This document shows positions 33,889-44,796 of a stretch of 64,000 nt of DNA, piece after piece; position 1 is the stretch's first letter; the number at the start of each line of letters is the position of its first letter. A program made the position numbers and the translations under genes. Origin of the DNA: Candidatus Manganitrophus sp. (GTDB lineage Bacteria > Nitrospirota > Nitrospiria > SBBL01 > Manganitrophaceae); contig CP114561.1 of the NCBI GenBank assembly GCA_028865235.1, positions 3,678,001 to 3,742,000 of the forward strand. Reading direction: 5' to 3'. Below the pieces are notes generated by a model. It was not told where the DNA came from and ran no database searches. It worked only from the letters and a program-made list of their open reading frames with translations.

Positions 33889-35339
33889 ATGAAGAAGCGG
33901 GGGAGATTTTACTCATTTCTTGTTATGAGCTGGGACACCAGCCGGTGGGGATTGCCATGCCGCTGGGATTTCTCGCGCGGGCCGGTTATCTTCCCGACGC
34001 GGTCGATCTCTCGGTTGATAAACTCGATCCCGAAAAGGTGGCGCGCGCCCGGTTTGTCGGCATTTCCGTCCCAATGCACACGGCGCTCCGGATCGGCGCG
34101 CGGGTGGTGGAGCGGGTTCGGGCGATCAATCCGTCTTGCCACGTCGCTTTCTTCGGCCTATACGCTTCGCTTAATGAAGAGTACCTTCTGAAGAACGGGG
34201 CTGATTCGGTGATCGGCGGCGAATATGAGGGGCCGCTGCTGGCGCTGATCGACCGGCTCGCCGCGGGGCAGGCCGATTCGTTCGATGCGATTGGCGGGGT
34301 CAGCCGGGGGGAGGAGCGGCAAGCGCCGCTACGCGCGCATTTGTCCTTCGCGGTTCCCGATCGCGAGGCGCTGCCGCCTCTCTCAAAGTATGCGCATCTC
34401 GAAGAAAACGGCATCCGCCGGACGGCCGGCTCCGTCGAGGCGAGCCGGGGCTGCCGCCATCTCTGCCGCCACTGCCCGATCCCGCCGGTGTATGAGGGGC
34501 GGTTTTTACTGGTTCCCTATGAGACCGTTCTGGCGGACATCCGAAACCTCGTTCGGCTTGGGGCGACGCACATCACTTTCGGCGACCCCGATTTTCTCAA
34601 CGGCCCGAACCACTCGCTCCGGATCGTCCGGGCGATGCACGAAGCGTTTCCGGAGATTACGTTCGATTTCACGGCCAAGGTCGAGCACCTCTTAAAACAC
34701 CGCGCCTTGATTCCCGAGTTTGCCGCGCTGGGCTGCCGGTTCATCATCTCGGCGGTCGAATCGTTAAGCGATACCGTCCTTCATCATCTCGCCAAGAATC
34801 ATACGCGGGCCGACGTTCTCGAAGCGTTGAAGATCGTCCGGGAGCCGGGGATTGCGCTTCGCCCTTCGCTGGTTCCCTTTACCCCCTGGACAACGCTGGA
34901 CGATATGATTGCCCTGTTCGATTTTGTCGAGAAGGAGGGGCTGATCGATCATCTCGATCGGGTCCAATTTACGATTCGTCTGTTGATTCCACCCGGATCT
35001 CTCTTCCTCAAAGAGCCGAGCATGGCTCCCCATTTCGGACCGCTCGTTCAGGAGACCTTTACTTATCAGTGGACCCATCCCGATCCGAGGATGGATCTGC
35101 TTCAAAAGGAGATGGCGCGCTTGGTCGAGGCGGGGACGGAGGAGGACCCGATGGTAATTTTTTATCGATTGAAGGCGCTGGCGGTTGCCGCGAAGGAAGG
35201 CCGGTTACCTCGAGAGATCGACATGGCGGTCGATCCGAACCGTCCGAAGCCCCCGCGCCTCACCGAGCCGTGGTTTTGCTGCGCCGAGCCGACGGAGAAT
35301 CAGTTCGCGGTCCTTGATGATTCCGAGAAGATTCTTTAG
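33889..35339 (+). CDS. B12-binding-type radical SAM protein with CCAEP tail, frameshifted at the start
   Basis: ATG 33889 follows GGAGGAGAGGGTC. After a one-base slip in GCGGGGGAG (near 33905) the frame reads EILLISCYELGHQPVGIAMP, a cobalamin-binding-like N-terminal domain (~150 residues). The radical SAM cluster is CRHLCRHCP (C-x3-C-x2-C), in EASRGCRHLCRHCPIPPVYE, followed by a TIM-barrel pattern (ITFGDPDFLNGP, EHLLKHRALIPEFAALGC). The C-terminus has WFCCAEPTENQ, the signature of the CUAEP/CCAEP-tail radical SAM family, here with two cysteines rather than selenocysteine. The reaction is not known. No obvious precursor peptide is next to it. Confidence 0.85.
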
Positions 35340-35359
35340 TTGTGCAGAAGCGGTTGTTG

Positions 35360-35688
35360 TTACGGTCTGGATTTCATGATTTGACTTGCGGCCTGGTGGT
35401 AGGTGGAGAGGGTTCGATCGCTGCGGAGGAGGTCGAGACCGACATGATTTCCTACGGCGACGATGACTTCAAAGCGGCGAGGCGCGCCAGCAGGCGAAAT
35501 CCCCGCCCGAAGTGCTTCCACGGGGGGACGGCTCTGCTCCATTTGTCCAGAAGAGACACCGGGGCGGGTAAAGCTTTCAAAAATTTCGAGAAGGACTTCC
35601 TCATGACGGGTTGGGATGTGAGGAAGGGTCTGAACGAGCGATCGAAGCTGAGAGATCTTTGAAGGGTTCGGTCCACATCCTCTTTCAC
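35360..35688 (-). CDS. Hypothetical protein coupled to the nucleotidyltransferase, frameshifted
   Basis: GTG start at 35688 overlaps the TGA of the upstream gene (GTGA). It begins KEDVDRTLQR and, after a slip near 35655, continues ISQLRSLVQTLPHIPTRHEEVLLEIFESFTRP; a further slip may lie near 35530, because both available frames look partly plausible (ending ...SQIMKSRP at 35360). About 108 residues, helical at first. I cannot assign it. Translational coupling to a nucleotidyltransferase suggests a two-component unit such as a toxin-antitoxin pair. Confidence 0.45.
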
Positions 35689-36185
35689 CCTTCTCCTCCT
35701 TCAAGCGCTTCAATATCCGCTTTGTCCTGGAGCGATCCCCGAAGCGCTTTAAGACGTTTTAGATCCTGGACGGCTGCAATCCAGAGATCGCGGCCTTGCC
35801 ATGAGAGACGCTTTCTGTTTTCCAACACGCTTACAATCTCATCCGTTTGAGGAATCAAGAAATCCAGGACCAGGAAATCTTCTCCGGAAAGTTTGGTCAG
35901 CCGTCGAATCAGAAGACGCCCTTGGGCAAGAAGCATGGGGTTGGCCTCCACCGTATAACCCAATCTCTCCATGGCCGATCGGATCGCATCCCAGTCTTCT
36001 TCCCGGACGAGCAGATCGATATCTTCGGTGGCTCTCGGCCGGGTATAAAGCGAGACGGCGATTCCCCCCACGAGGGCATAGGGAAGTTTCTGTTTCGACA
36101 GGGTATCGATAATCTGAACCAGTTCCGCGTAGAGATCCAACACCGGGAGCGTTCCTCGAAAGTCGCGTTTCTCCTGAAGACCCAA
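35685..36185 (-). CDS. Nucleotidyltransferase-fold protein (AbiEii/MNT-like)
   Basis: 166 residues. The signature is YALVGGIAVSLYTRPRATEDIDLLVREED: the GG helix followed by the DxD metal-binding pair (DID) of the polymerase-beta-type nucleotidyltransferase superfamily; then FLVLDFLIPQT with the third acidic residue. Ends in a Lys/Arg-rich helix (DLKRLKALRGSLQDKADIEAL) typical of this group. It overlaps the next gene by 4 bases. Possible role as the nucleotidyltransferase partner in a toxin-antitoxin-like operon; that is inference. Confidence 0.8.
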   Translation of the reverse strand: MGLQEKRDFRGTLPVLDLYAELVQIIDTLSKQKLPYALVGGIAVSLYTRPRATEDIDLLVREEDWDAIRSAMERLGYTVEANPMLLAQGRLLIRRLTKLSGEDFLVLDFLIPQTDEIVSVLENRKRLSWQGRDLWIAAVQDLKRLKALRGSLQDKADIEALEGGEG

Positions 36186-36252
36186 TTTTACATCCTTTCA
36201 GACTAAAATCAATAGAGAAACACGGTGGGGCTGGGATGATGAACGGAACCGG

Positions 36253-39173
36253 TCAGTCACGCCGTCTCCACTTAAAAGCAAGGGAGATAAGTATGATCAC
36301 GCCGGTCAGTAAAACTCCTCCCGAAAGCCGTGGATATTCCAGGGTGAAGACCAACGGCGTCAGGGCGAGCCGGGTTGCCCCTTTGAGTAGAGGACGCCGG
36401 GCGATGAACCGGGCCGCGTCGGGACTCCAGACATAGTAGAAGTCAACGAAAGTCTTCCCCAGGGCCGACGGCATCAACACCTCATCCCGAAAATTTCTGA
36501 GCGTCTGGACGTGAGGGTCCAGATAGCTTCCGTACGCCGCCGTGGCGATGAAACAGCCGCGGCCGTCGTCCGAGTTGGATGAAGAGACCGATACTGAAGT
36601 CGTAGCGATTGCGGTTTTCCCTTTCTGGTCGACTGCAATTACCCTCGCCGTATAGGTGCCTCCGGAGGGATATTTCCAGCTGACAGACGGGGCGGTTGTG
36701 ATTGCGTCGGTTGCACCGTCATTATCAAAGTCCCAAAGGTATTCGGCGATGCCATCGTCCGGATCAGGATCGGAGGCGGTTGTGGTGAAGGGGACAGTCG
36801 TCTCATCAATTGCTCCGGTGCTCAGGCTCACCGTCGGCGGCTGGTCGGATTGAAGCGCTGTGAAGGCCCTCAGGACATTAACTTTTCCATGGCCCCAGAT
36901 GTTGTTAGGTAGGTCTGTACCGGTGAAGGTATCTCGTACGGCGGTACTCTGTAAAAGTGGGCGGGGAAAGTTGGTGGGGTCGGCTTGGAGAATCAGGGCG
37001 GCGGCCCCGGTCACCATGGGGGCTGACATGCTTGTTCCGTCTTGGATTCGATGGTGTCCATCCCGGGCGAGGGCTTGAGGTAGACACACGGAGACGGGAC
37101 AGTCGGCCGATGCGGCTGATATGACGAAGCCTGGCGCAGTGACATCAGGTTTGATCCGGCCGTCTCGCGTTGGGCCTCCGGAAGAAAGAATGTAGATCCG
37201 GCCGAAGTCATTATACGCGGCCGTGCTTTGCTGACTGCCAGCTGAACTCTCCCATCGGAATTTCGTAGTGTGGGCACCGACGGCAATTGCGCCGGTTGAA
37301 GAAGCAGGTTCAGCGACCGTTCCTGCTACGGAAGTGTCTGGATTTTTCGGGACATGATCTCTAAAAATAATCTCGCCATGGGCTGGAAGCACCCATGCGT
37401 CCCATTTTCCGCTTCCGCCGTTTGCCGTCCGCTGTAGTTTAAGCGACCAAATAAATAGGCCGCTTCCTCGACCGCTAAAGGTAATTAGACTATTCTTGTC
37501 ACCGTTGGAGGGAGAAGAGACGGCATTGAAGATTTGGACGATTGATCCGTCAATGATGGCGGACCGCGTCTCCCCATGGGCAGCGGAGAGCGGCGTTCCG
37601 TTCGGCGCGGTGACTGTGATTGTATAGGCATCCCCTTCATCCTGCCAGAGATTGATAACCGCATCGGTACAATCCGGAATATGACAGTTGGAGAGATCAA
37701 TATTCACGGTGTCTGCTCCATTTGCAGAAATCGTTCCTTCGGCATGAATCGGGATGACCTGTGCATTTCCAGAGGATGCGACAATCACCTGGCCGGGACC
37801 GATTGCATTCTGAATCGCTTGGTCAAGGAGGCTCGTCCCGTCCATCGAACCGGCAAGTGTACCGAGGCTTATGTTAACAACTACCGGTTGATTCAGCATT
37901 TTTGCTTTTGCGAGTACATAGGCATTGGCATCAATTAAACTAGTCGTCTCAGTGAAGCCGCTATCTTCCACCTCTTTTAATTTAACAATAATTAAATCGG
38001 CTTTTGGCGCAACCCCTTTGTATTTACCGGCTGGCTCCTGCCCATTTGTTGCTGATCCATCGCTTGCGGCAATCCCTGTTACGTGTGTTCCATGTCCCCT
38101 GGTATCGGCAGTACGGACCTGCCTGTTTGTCGGCTCTGCAAGAGTACAATCGCCAGCGTTGAGGGCGGCATTGATTTGGGCCGCCGTGTATTCCACCCCA
38201 TAGTCATTGGAGGCATTGCTGTCATTACCGACGTTGGCCTTCGACTCTCCTTCCCGCTCTGGCACGAGGTTCTGGTCCCAAAGGAATTGGATGCGTGATT
38301 TTCCTGTGATATCGTCAACAAAATCCCCATGGCACCAGTCAATTCCAAAGTCGAGCACACCGATGATCACCCCCTGGCCTTCCAGACCGGAGTCGTGAAG
38401 AGGTTTTGCACCAATGCCCAGGGGAACCCGTTTTGTTGGATCATTATAAAGAATCAGCCGAAAGTCCCCCGCTCTGCCCATCTTTTCTGAGACTTCAATG
38501 AAGAAGGTCCCAGTTGTTTGGAAAGTGAATGTCAGTTGGGCGTCCGATCCGGGTCCGGAGTCATCGTCGGTGGCAAGGATGGTATTGCACTCGCTATCTT
38601 GGCAAACCTTCAAAACAGGATCAAATGTACTTTCCTGACCTGCGCCTGCATGCATCGAAATCGTCAGGGATTGTCCAGCTTGAGCATCATAGGGAAGGGC
38701 GACCGGGCTTCCGGAGTCTAGCTGGCCCCCTACTGCAGAGGAGGCCGCAGTGGCAACATCGTTAAAGCGCTTAGCCGGACGGCCGGTTCAATGTAGCGGA
38801 CGGCTTGGTTCTCGGCCACGGCTTCCAAGGCGGCTGGGGTCACCGTCGCGCTCACCACGGTCCCGATTCGGCTTCGAAGGATGAGACCTAAGATACCCGA
38901 GAGGTCGGCCTCCCCGGAGAGCCCAATCAGGACATCAATGGTCATTTCTCCCTCCTCCCGAAGTTTCATGGAGAGCAACTTTTGAAGTTTCGGTAGCTCT
39001 GAGGGAGGGGTGAGAAGGAACCGCTGCAGCCGCGGATCGAGGGTCGCTCTCTTTTTTTCGGCGACATCGGTTGTTTCCGCCGTGGCCCCGAGCGAGACCG
39101 CCATCAGCGCCAATAGCAACAAGCCGATCCGATGACGTTTAAGATTCAAGAAAAAGATCGAGAGACTTTTCAC
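36253..39173 (-). CDS. Large secreted subtilisin-family (S8) protease with PKD domain and CFI-box C-terminus, frameshifted
   Basis: I prefer the GTG at 39173 (behind AAGGACAGC); signal peptide [20 protein letters not shown] ~120-residue N-terminal domain recalls inhibitor I9-like/prodomains. After a frameshift near 38735 comes a pre-peptidase-type domain ([20 protein letters not shown]), then the S8 domain: Asp in GVLDFGID (near 38350), His in RGHGTHVTG (near 38090), Ser in GTSMSAPMV (near 37030), with a long insertion. A PKD-like domain follows ([25 protein letters not shown]). The tail has [16 protein letters not shown] and a final hydrophobic helix plus KWRRRD, the CFI-box-CTERM arrangement thought to direct surface sorting. 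About 970 residues. Confidence 0.88.
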
Positions 39174-39604
39174 CGCTGTCCTTTTATCACCTCTTATCAC
39201 CTCGCGTTATTTACCCTACGGTGCGCTGGTCGGGGTGGGATATCTATATCGTATACCGTAGGGCCATTTCAAGGAAAAAGACGAAACGGGACCTTTTAGA
39301 AGGTGGATTCGCTTCCTGACAAACCTCCTGCAAGCGGATGGGGGGGCGGCGAACCTATTTCACCGGTTCATCCTATCGTCCCTCGGGAAGTTCCTCAGCG
39401 ACATCTCAGTCCAATTTTCCCTTAATGTCAGCTTTTTGATAACGGGAGATCACACTATGGAGCCTCATTCCCCTGAAGATCGCTAACCTTAAATCGCAAC
39501 GGAGAGTTCAGTGGCTAATAAGTGTTAAGTTACTGTTTTTATTTACAAATTTTTAATATAATGGTTAGATAAGAACGAACCTTTGTGACCAAGTTAGGAG
39601 CGAC
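39174..39604. other. Intergenic region without recognisable gene
   Basis: 431 bases between divergent genes. No open frame with coding character, no tRNA or riboswitch fold that I can see. The last 70 bases are AT-rich and hold a TATAAT (39557-39562), a likely -10 for the following secreted protein gene, but without a well-spaced -35. Confidence 0.6.
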
Positions 39605-40479
39605 ATGAAAATCATTTTTCTTTTCTTGATCGTTTTTCCCCTCGCCTTTCCGGATTTCACATCGGGGGCGGGAAATCAGGTCAACAAGACCTTGACCGTC
39701 AATACCGGGATGGGGGTCAACAACAACGGCAATAAGAATCTCTCCACCAGCGACGCCCCCGGCGTTGCTTGTTCGGGGGGAAATGCGGGGAGCTGCGGGA
39801 ACTTTGGGGGGCGCGACGGGTCCCTATGCCGATACGAGCGATCCGTTTAATCCGAACGACGACTGTTCTCCCGGCGCCTTCGGAGATTTTTGTTCCTCCC
39901 AATTTGATCCCGACCTTCCCGGCGGATTTAATGTGGCCGATAACCGCTTTGGGAGGGGCGCCCCCTGCGGCCCGAATGACGCCAACGGCCCTCCCTTCCC
40001 CTATCCTTGTCAAACCAAGGGATCGATCTATCAAATCATTCCAATGGGAATCGATGATCCGAATAATCCCGGCATTATTGCCAGCCCGCCGAGTTTAGGA
40101 GGGGTGGGACAACCGTTTTATCAACACCGATCCGACTCATTTGGAACCCTCAAGGTTCATCAGATTGAATACGGATTCGACCTTGAGGTTAATGGTGAGC
40201 AGAATTTCAACATCTTCTTTACGATTAATTCCACGACGGACGCCAACGGGCAAATGGTTGGGAGTGCCGTTGGCACCTATCGGATGACGATGAGTGAGGA
40301 TTTCGGAGGAGTGGTCGACCTGCACGGTCACCACGGCGAATGCCTCCTCTGAGGGGAGGTTTGAGTCGGGGATGACCGGTGTGATCACCTGCATCGATCG
40401 AAACGGAAACCCCTGCCAAGGCTCCCAATTCAATCCGGCGTTATTTAGTTTTTCAGGAGGCGAACGGTGTGCTCCCTAA
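39605..40479 (+). CDS. Secreted Cys/Gly/Asn-rich hypothetical protein, frameshifted
   Basis: Signal peptide MKIIFLFLIVFPLAFPDF with cleavage around SGA-G. The mature protein is rich in Asn, Gly, Pro and Cys (GVNNNGNKNLSTSDAPGVAC, ADTSDPFNPNDDCSPGAFGD, GAPCGPNDANGPPFPYPC). It crosses frames near 39810 and near 40345 and ends ...NPALFSFSGGERCAP at 40479; corrected length about 290 residues. A mid segment (GYGFDLEVNGEQ-like, YGFDLEVNGEQNFNIFFTIN) looks like a beta-sandwich. Family not recognised; exported to periplasm, surface or medium. Confidence 0.7.
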
Positions 40480-40736
40480 ATGAGGGAAAACCGATTTCCT
40501 GAAGTGAGTCATCCGTCGGGGTCATGCCGATCCCATTTGATCGGGATACCGGCCCTCATCAAGCCCGCAACATTCCAACCGTCATCACAATTCAGAATCG
40601 AAGACCGATCTTTCCGAAGCCGTCTTGCATCGAGAGATCGGATTATTCTAGACTTTAGATACTTCACATCCCTCGCGGCGGCTGCATCCGCTGATATCAA
40701 AGATAACCCTTCACCCCGTCGCGGGAACCTTGTTTT

Positions 40737-41842
40737 ATGATTATTTCGAGATGGGTCCTTCTGATTGTGCTCTGTATTTTCTCCGGTTGTGGCTCCGGAG
40801 GCGATTCTTCCGGGGACGCCGTGCCCCCGGCGCTTTCCATTGTGCAGGAAATTCAGGCGACCGGCATCGACCAGTTTCTAGGCCAAACGGAATCGAGGAG
40901 AGAACAGCAAGCGGAGTGGGAGGTCCTTTTTTCAATCCGGCGGAGGGGCGGGCCATTTGCCTTTTCGGATCTGAATATCAGATCAGCATCCGCCGCGGCG
41001 CTTCCAGCAACGTCTTGTTCTATCTCCAGGGCGGAGGAGCCTGCTGGGACGATTTGACCTGTCTGGACTTAAGGACAGCCCGAGACACGGCGGAGCGCTC
41101 CTCCGCGGATGGGATTCTGGACGCGTCGCGGTCCGACAATCCGTTTAGAGATTGGAATGTTGTGTTTGTCTCCTATTGCGACGGGTCGGTCTTCAGCGGC
41201 GATAATGTGGTCCAGTACCGGGATGTGACGACCTATCATCATGGTCTCGCGAACCTCGGCGCGGCGGCGACCGCCATGCAACGAGCGTTTCCTGCCCCGG
41301 AGAAGGTGCTGGTGGCCGGCTCCAGCGCCAGGGGGTACGGGACCGTCTATGCCATGATGATGGCGAAGCTGGTCTTTCCGGACCGGAGCAACTGGGTATT
41401 GAGCGACTCCGGTCCCGGAATCCAGAATGTAAACGACACCGTCGCGAGAGTGCAGCGCGAGCAGAACTGGGCTTTTCCCCGTTTCTTCCCGGCCGGCTGC
41501 ACCCGCTGTCCGGAGCAACCGGCTTATCTCTACGAGTGGGCCCTCAGCCGCGATCCGAACCTGCGGGTTGGAATGTTTTCTTCGCTTCGCGATCTTGTGC
41601 TTCAAGCTTTTCTCTTTCTGGATGGGCCGGAATTCGAAGCGTTGCTTCGGCAAGTCACCGATGACATGGTCAGCCGTGTTGGAGATCGGCTGCACCGCTT
41701 TTTCATCCCAGGGGTCATGCATACAATTCTGCTCGACCCCTCTTTCTATGACTTGCGGTTAAACGGCATTTCGATGGCCGAATGGACCGCGGCGATGGTC
41801 AATAACAACGACGCCGCTTGGCCTGATCTCGTCGCGCAGTAG
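40737..41842 (+). CDS. Pectinacetylesterase/NOTUM-like lipoprotein hydrolase, frameshifted
   Basis: Start ATG 40737: signal with lipobox FSG-C (WVLLIVLCIFSGCGSGG). After a slip near 40895-40915 the product reads GGPFFNPAEGRAICLFG, VLFYLQGGGACWDD (oxyanion segment of the family), VVFVSYCDGSVFSGD, and the nucleophile elbow VAGSSARGYGTVYAMMM, where the family normally has S-A-G-G; here the Gly after Ala is Arg, which may be a base error. A late His lies in GVMHTILLD. About 367 residues. The family removes acyl groups from polysaccharides or proteins; the substrate here is unknown. Confidence 0.8.
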
Positions 41843-41898
41843 GCGGCCCGGTTCATTCATTCCTCTTTTCCCGGCAATCGTTCCCCCAATCAAAATCT

Positions 41899-41927
41899 TG
41901 ACACCCTTCGGTCCGTCCGCTACGATA
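41899..41927 (+). promoter_or_regulatory. Sigma-70-type promoter of the aldolase/dehydrogenase gene
   Basis: Perfect TTGACA (41899-41904), 17-base spacer, TACGAT (41922-41927), 30 bases upstream of the start codon. Confidence 0.75.
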
Positions 41928-41957
41928 GGCCCCATTCTATCTTCTTGAGGAGGGTTC

Positions 41958-44018
41958 ATGGAAAGTCTCTGGTCGGATCGGGATGCGAAGGGGTTGGCGG
42001 GGGTCGATTTGGTCGTGTACACCTCCCGGATCATCGGGGCGAATCCCAACCTGGTGTTGTGGGGCGGGGGGAATTCGTCGATCAAGGTGAATGGAAAGGA
42101 TCATACCGGCGCCCCGGTCCGGATTCTCTGGATCAAAGGGAGCGGGTCGGACATGCGGACCATCGCCGCGAAGAACTTTACCCCGCTCCGCCTCGACGAT
42201 CTCCTTCCGTTGATGAAACGGGAGGCGATGACCGACGAAGAGATGGTCGCCTACCAGATGAAGTCGGTCTTAGAGCCGGGCGCGCCGAAGCCGTCGATCG
42301 AGACCCTCCTTCATGCCTTCCTCCCATCGCCGCACATCTACCACACCCACGCCGACGCGATCTGCGCGCTGACCGATACGCCGAACAGTCTGAAAGTCGT
42401 CGAAGAGGTTTACGGAAAGGATGTCGCCGTTGTCGATTACATCCGGCCGGGATTTCTCCTTTCGAAATGGGTCGGGGAGGCCTATCAGAAGAATCCCAAT
42501 CTCAAGGCAATCATCCTCGACAAACATGGCCTGATTACCTGGGGCGACACGGCGAAGGAAGCGTATGAGCTGACCATTTCAATGGTCACCCAAGCCGAGC
42601 GTTACGCGACGAAGAAGGGCCGGGGAAAGCTGGCTCTCGGCGGAATGAAGGTGCCGACCCTCTCGCATGCCGAGCGGCATGCGGTGGCGGCCGAAGTGGC
42701 GCCCACTCTGCGCGGCGAGATAAGCCGGAAGAAACGGATGGTGCTGCAGTATGAAGACGCGCCGGCGGTGTTGAAGTTCGCCGGCTCGGAAGAGGCAAGA
42801 CGGCTGACGCAGATCGGCCCCTTCACGCCGGATCACCTGATGCACACCAAGCCGTGGCCGCTCTTTGTCGATACGAAGAAGCCGGGCGATCCGGAGAAAC
42901 TTCGGGAGAAGATCCGGAAAGGGTGCGAGGCCTATCGGGAAAAGTACGTCGCCTACTTCGAAAAATATAAGACCGCCGGGGTGACGATGCTCGATCCGAA
43001 CCCGCGCGTCGTTCTGATCCCCGGCATCGGGATGTTTACCACCGGCAAAGATCGGCGGGCAACGCGCATCCCGCGCGATCTCTACGTACACACGATGTCG
43101 GTGATCCAGGCGGCCGCCGGGATCGAGGCGTACCGGTCGATCACCACCCGCGAGATCTGCGACTTCGAATACTGGCCGATGGAAAACTTCAAGCTGACGC
43201 TGCTGCCGCCGGAGAAGGAGTTCTCCCGGAGGATTGTCCTCGTCACCGGCGCCGCCGGCGGGATCGGACGCGCCATTGCGGCGGCGTTTGTCGAAGCGGG
43301 GGCGATGGTGATTCTCTCCGACATCGATTTGAAGAAGACGCAGGAACTGGTCGATGAAATCAACAAGAAGGCCGGCGAGGTCAATGCGACGGCGGTGGCG
43401 ATGGACGTGACCGATCCGAAAAGTGTCCGGCGTGGATTCGAGCAGGCGATCCTTGCCTACGGCGGGCTTGATATCTTCATTTCCAACGCGGGGGTGGCGA
43501 AGACCGCCTCGGTCGACACGCTGTCGCTCGCCGATTGGGAAATGTCGCTCGCGGTGAATGCGACCGGCCATTTCCTTACTTCTCAGTCGGCGCTTCGGAT
43601 CATGAAAGAACAGGGGGTCGGCGGGTCGGTCGTCGTGGTGGCGACCAAAAACGTCCTGGCCCCCGGAAAAGACTTCGGCGCTTACTCCGCGTCGAAGGCG
43701 GCGCAGACCCAGCTGGCCCGGATCATGGCGATCGAGAACGCGGGGGCCGGCATCCGGGTCAACATGGTCAATCCCGACGGGGTCTTCGAGAACTCCGGCC
43801 TCTGGTCGCCGGAGATCCGCGAAGAGCGGGCGCGCGCCCACGGTATTCCGGTGGAGCAGGTGGAAGATTTCTACGCCAAGCGAAACCTGCTCCAGACGAA
43901 GATCGCCGCGCGCGACGTCGCCGAGTCGGTTCTGTTCCTCGCCTCCGACCGCGCCGCCAAAACGACCGGAGCGATCATTCCGGTCGATGGCGGGGTGCGG
44001 GAGGCGTTTCCGAGGTAG
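41958..44018 (+). CDS. Bifunctional class II aldolase / short-chain dehydrogenase (RhaD-type)
   Basis: 686 residues, intact. N-terminal class II aldolase/adducin domain (NLVLWGGGNSSIKV, HAFLPSPHIYHTHADAICAL with the zinc His pair H-T-H, DKHGLITWGDT), then an SDR domain from about residue 425: cofactor loop VTGAAGGIGRAIA, NAGVA, catalytic YSASKAA, and the end GAIIPVDGGVREAFPR. This is the organisation of the bifunctional rhamnulose-1-phosphate aldolase/lactaldehyde dehydrogenase family, which cleaves a sugar phosphate and oxidises or reduces the aldehyde. ATG 41958 behind GAGGAGGGTTC. No other rhamnose genes are nearby, so the sugar is uncertain. Confidence 0.9.
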   Translation: MESLWSDRDAKGLAGVDLVVYTSRIIGANPNLVLWGGGNSSIKVNGKDHTGAPVRILWIKGSGSDMRTIAAKNFTPLRLDDLLPLMKREAMTDEEMVAYQMKSVLEPGAPKPSIETLLHAFLPSPHIYHTHADAICALTDTPNSLKVVEEVYGKDVAVVDYIRPGFLLSKWVGEAYQKNPNLKAIILDKHGLITWGDTAKEAYELTISMVTQAERYATKKGRGKLALGGMKVPTLSHAERHAVAAEVAPTLRGEISRKKRMVLQYEDAPAVLKFAGSEEARRLTQIGPFTPDHLMHTKPWPLFVDTKKPGDPEKLREKIRKGCEAYREKYVAYFEKYKTAGVTMLDPNPRVVLIPGIGMFTTGKDRRATRIPRDLYVHTMSVIQAAAGIEAYRSITTREICDFEYWPMENFKLTLLPPEKEFSRRIVLVTGAAGGIGRAIAAAFVEAGAMVILSDIDLKKTQELVDEINKKAGEVNATAVAMDVTDPKSVRRGFEQAILAYGGLDIFISNAGVAKTASVDTLSLADWEMSLAVNATGHFLTSQSALRIMKEQGVGGSVVVVATKNVLAPGKDFGAYSASKAAQTQLARIMAIENAGAGIRVNMVNPDGVFENSGLWSPEIREERARAHGIPVEQVEDFYAKRNLLQTKIAARDVAESVLFLASDRAAKTTGAIIPVDGGVREAFPR

Positions 44019-44072
44019 CTGAAGATTCGACGGAGACGGCCGAAATGATCCGGACAACGTTGAGGGCTAAAT

Positions 44073-44717
44073 TTGGGCTCACGCACGACTGAAAAGTTTT
44101 TTTTAATTTCACTCTTTTTCATATTTGTATTTCCAGGAGTGGTTTTTGCCCAACCTGCGGGGGGCCTCCGCGGGCAACTCACAATCGATGCCTCCCCCGC
44201 GGAAGAAGTTGTTGTTTACCTTCGCGATCTCAATCGGCCTCCGGCCAAAACCCCGCCGATGTCGGTCACCATCCGCGCGGAGAAGTTTAAGTTCAAGCCG
44301 AAGTTGAATCTGGTGACGGCCGGCTCTACGATTACCTTCCAGAATAATGACTTCGAGGTGCACAATGCCAATTCGGATTCTCCGGGAAATGTTTTCGACC
44401 TCGGAAAGATCGCGGCCGGGATGTCAAAGAAAACCGTCCTCAAAAACCCCGGCGGCGTCGATTTGCGCTGTCGGGTTCATTCCGACATGAAAGGGATGAT
44501 CTTCGTCTCCCCCTCGCCTTTCTTCATGTTGATTGAACACGATGGGCAGTTCGAGCTCTCCGGAGTGCCGGCCGGCGATTATGAGGTCCTCGTCTGGCAT
44601 CCGGAGCGGGACACTTCCGACCTAAGACCGAAGGGCCTCCCGGTTCGAATCGGTTCCGGGGTGACGACGATCGACCTCGACTGGAAGGGGAATGTCCTGA
44701 CTCGTAAAAATCCCTGA
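44073..44717 (+). CDS. Cupredoxin-like secreted protein
   Basis: 214 residues from a TTG start at 44073 (no ATG or GTG is available before the signal peptide KFFLISLFFIFVFPGVVFA). The core is the blue-copper fold used in methylamine-utilisation-type proteins: TIRAEKFKFKPKLNLVTAGSTITFQN, FEVHNANSDSPG with a His ligand, and LRCRVHSDMKGMIFV with Cys-x-x-His and a Met. Ends with a carboxypeptidase-regulatory-like part (GVPAGDYEVLVWHP). Periplasmic. Homologous to the gene at 46296, and the two flank an Nramp-related transporter. Confidence 0.85.
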   Translation: MGSRTTEKFFLISLFFIFVFPGVVFAQPAGGLRGQLTIDASPAEEVVVYLRDLNRPPAKTPPMSVTIRAEKFKFKPKLNLVTAGSTITFQNNDFEVHNANSDSPGNVFDLGKIAAGMSKKTVLKNPGGVDLRCRVHSDMKGMIFVSPSPFFMLIEHDGQFELSGVPAGDYEVLVWHPERDTSDLRPKGLPVRIGSGVTTIDLDWKGNVLTRKNP

Positions 44718-44796
44718 CCGGCTTCACCCGGTTTCTTTCCTGCCTCTCCACCTTCGTTTTGTGTTAAAATGGGCCGTTTTTTATCCTCGGAGGTCC

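Noticed and set aside
42579..44057. 492-codon open frame on the minus strand
   Set aside because: Antisense to the intact aldolase/dehydrogenase gene; no recognisable domain.
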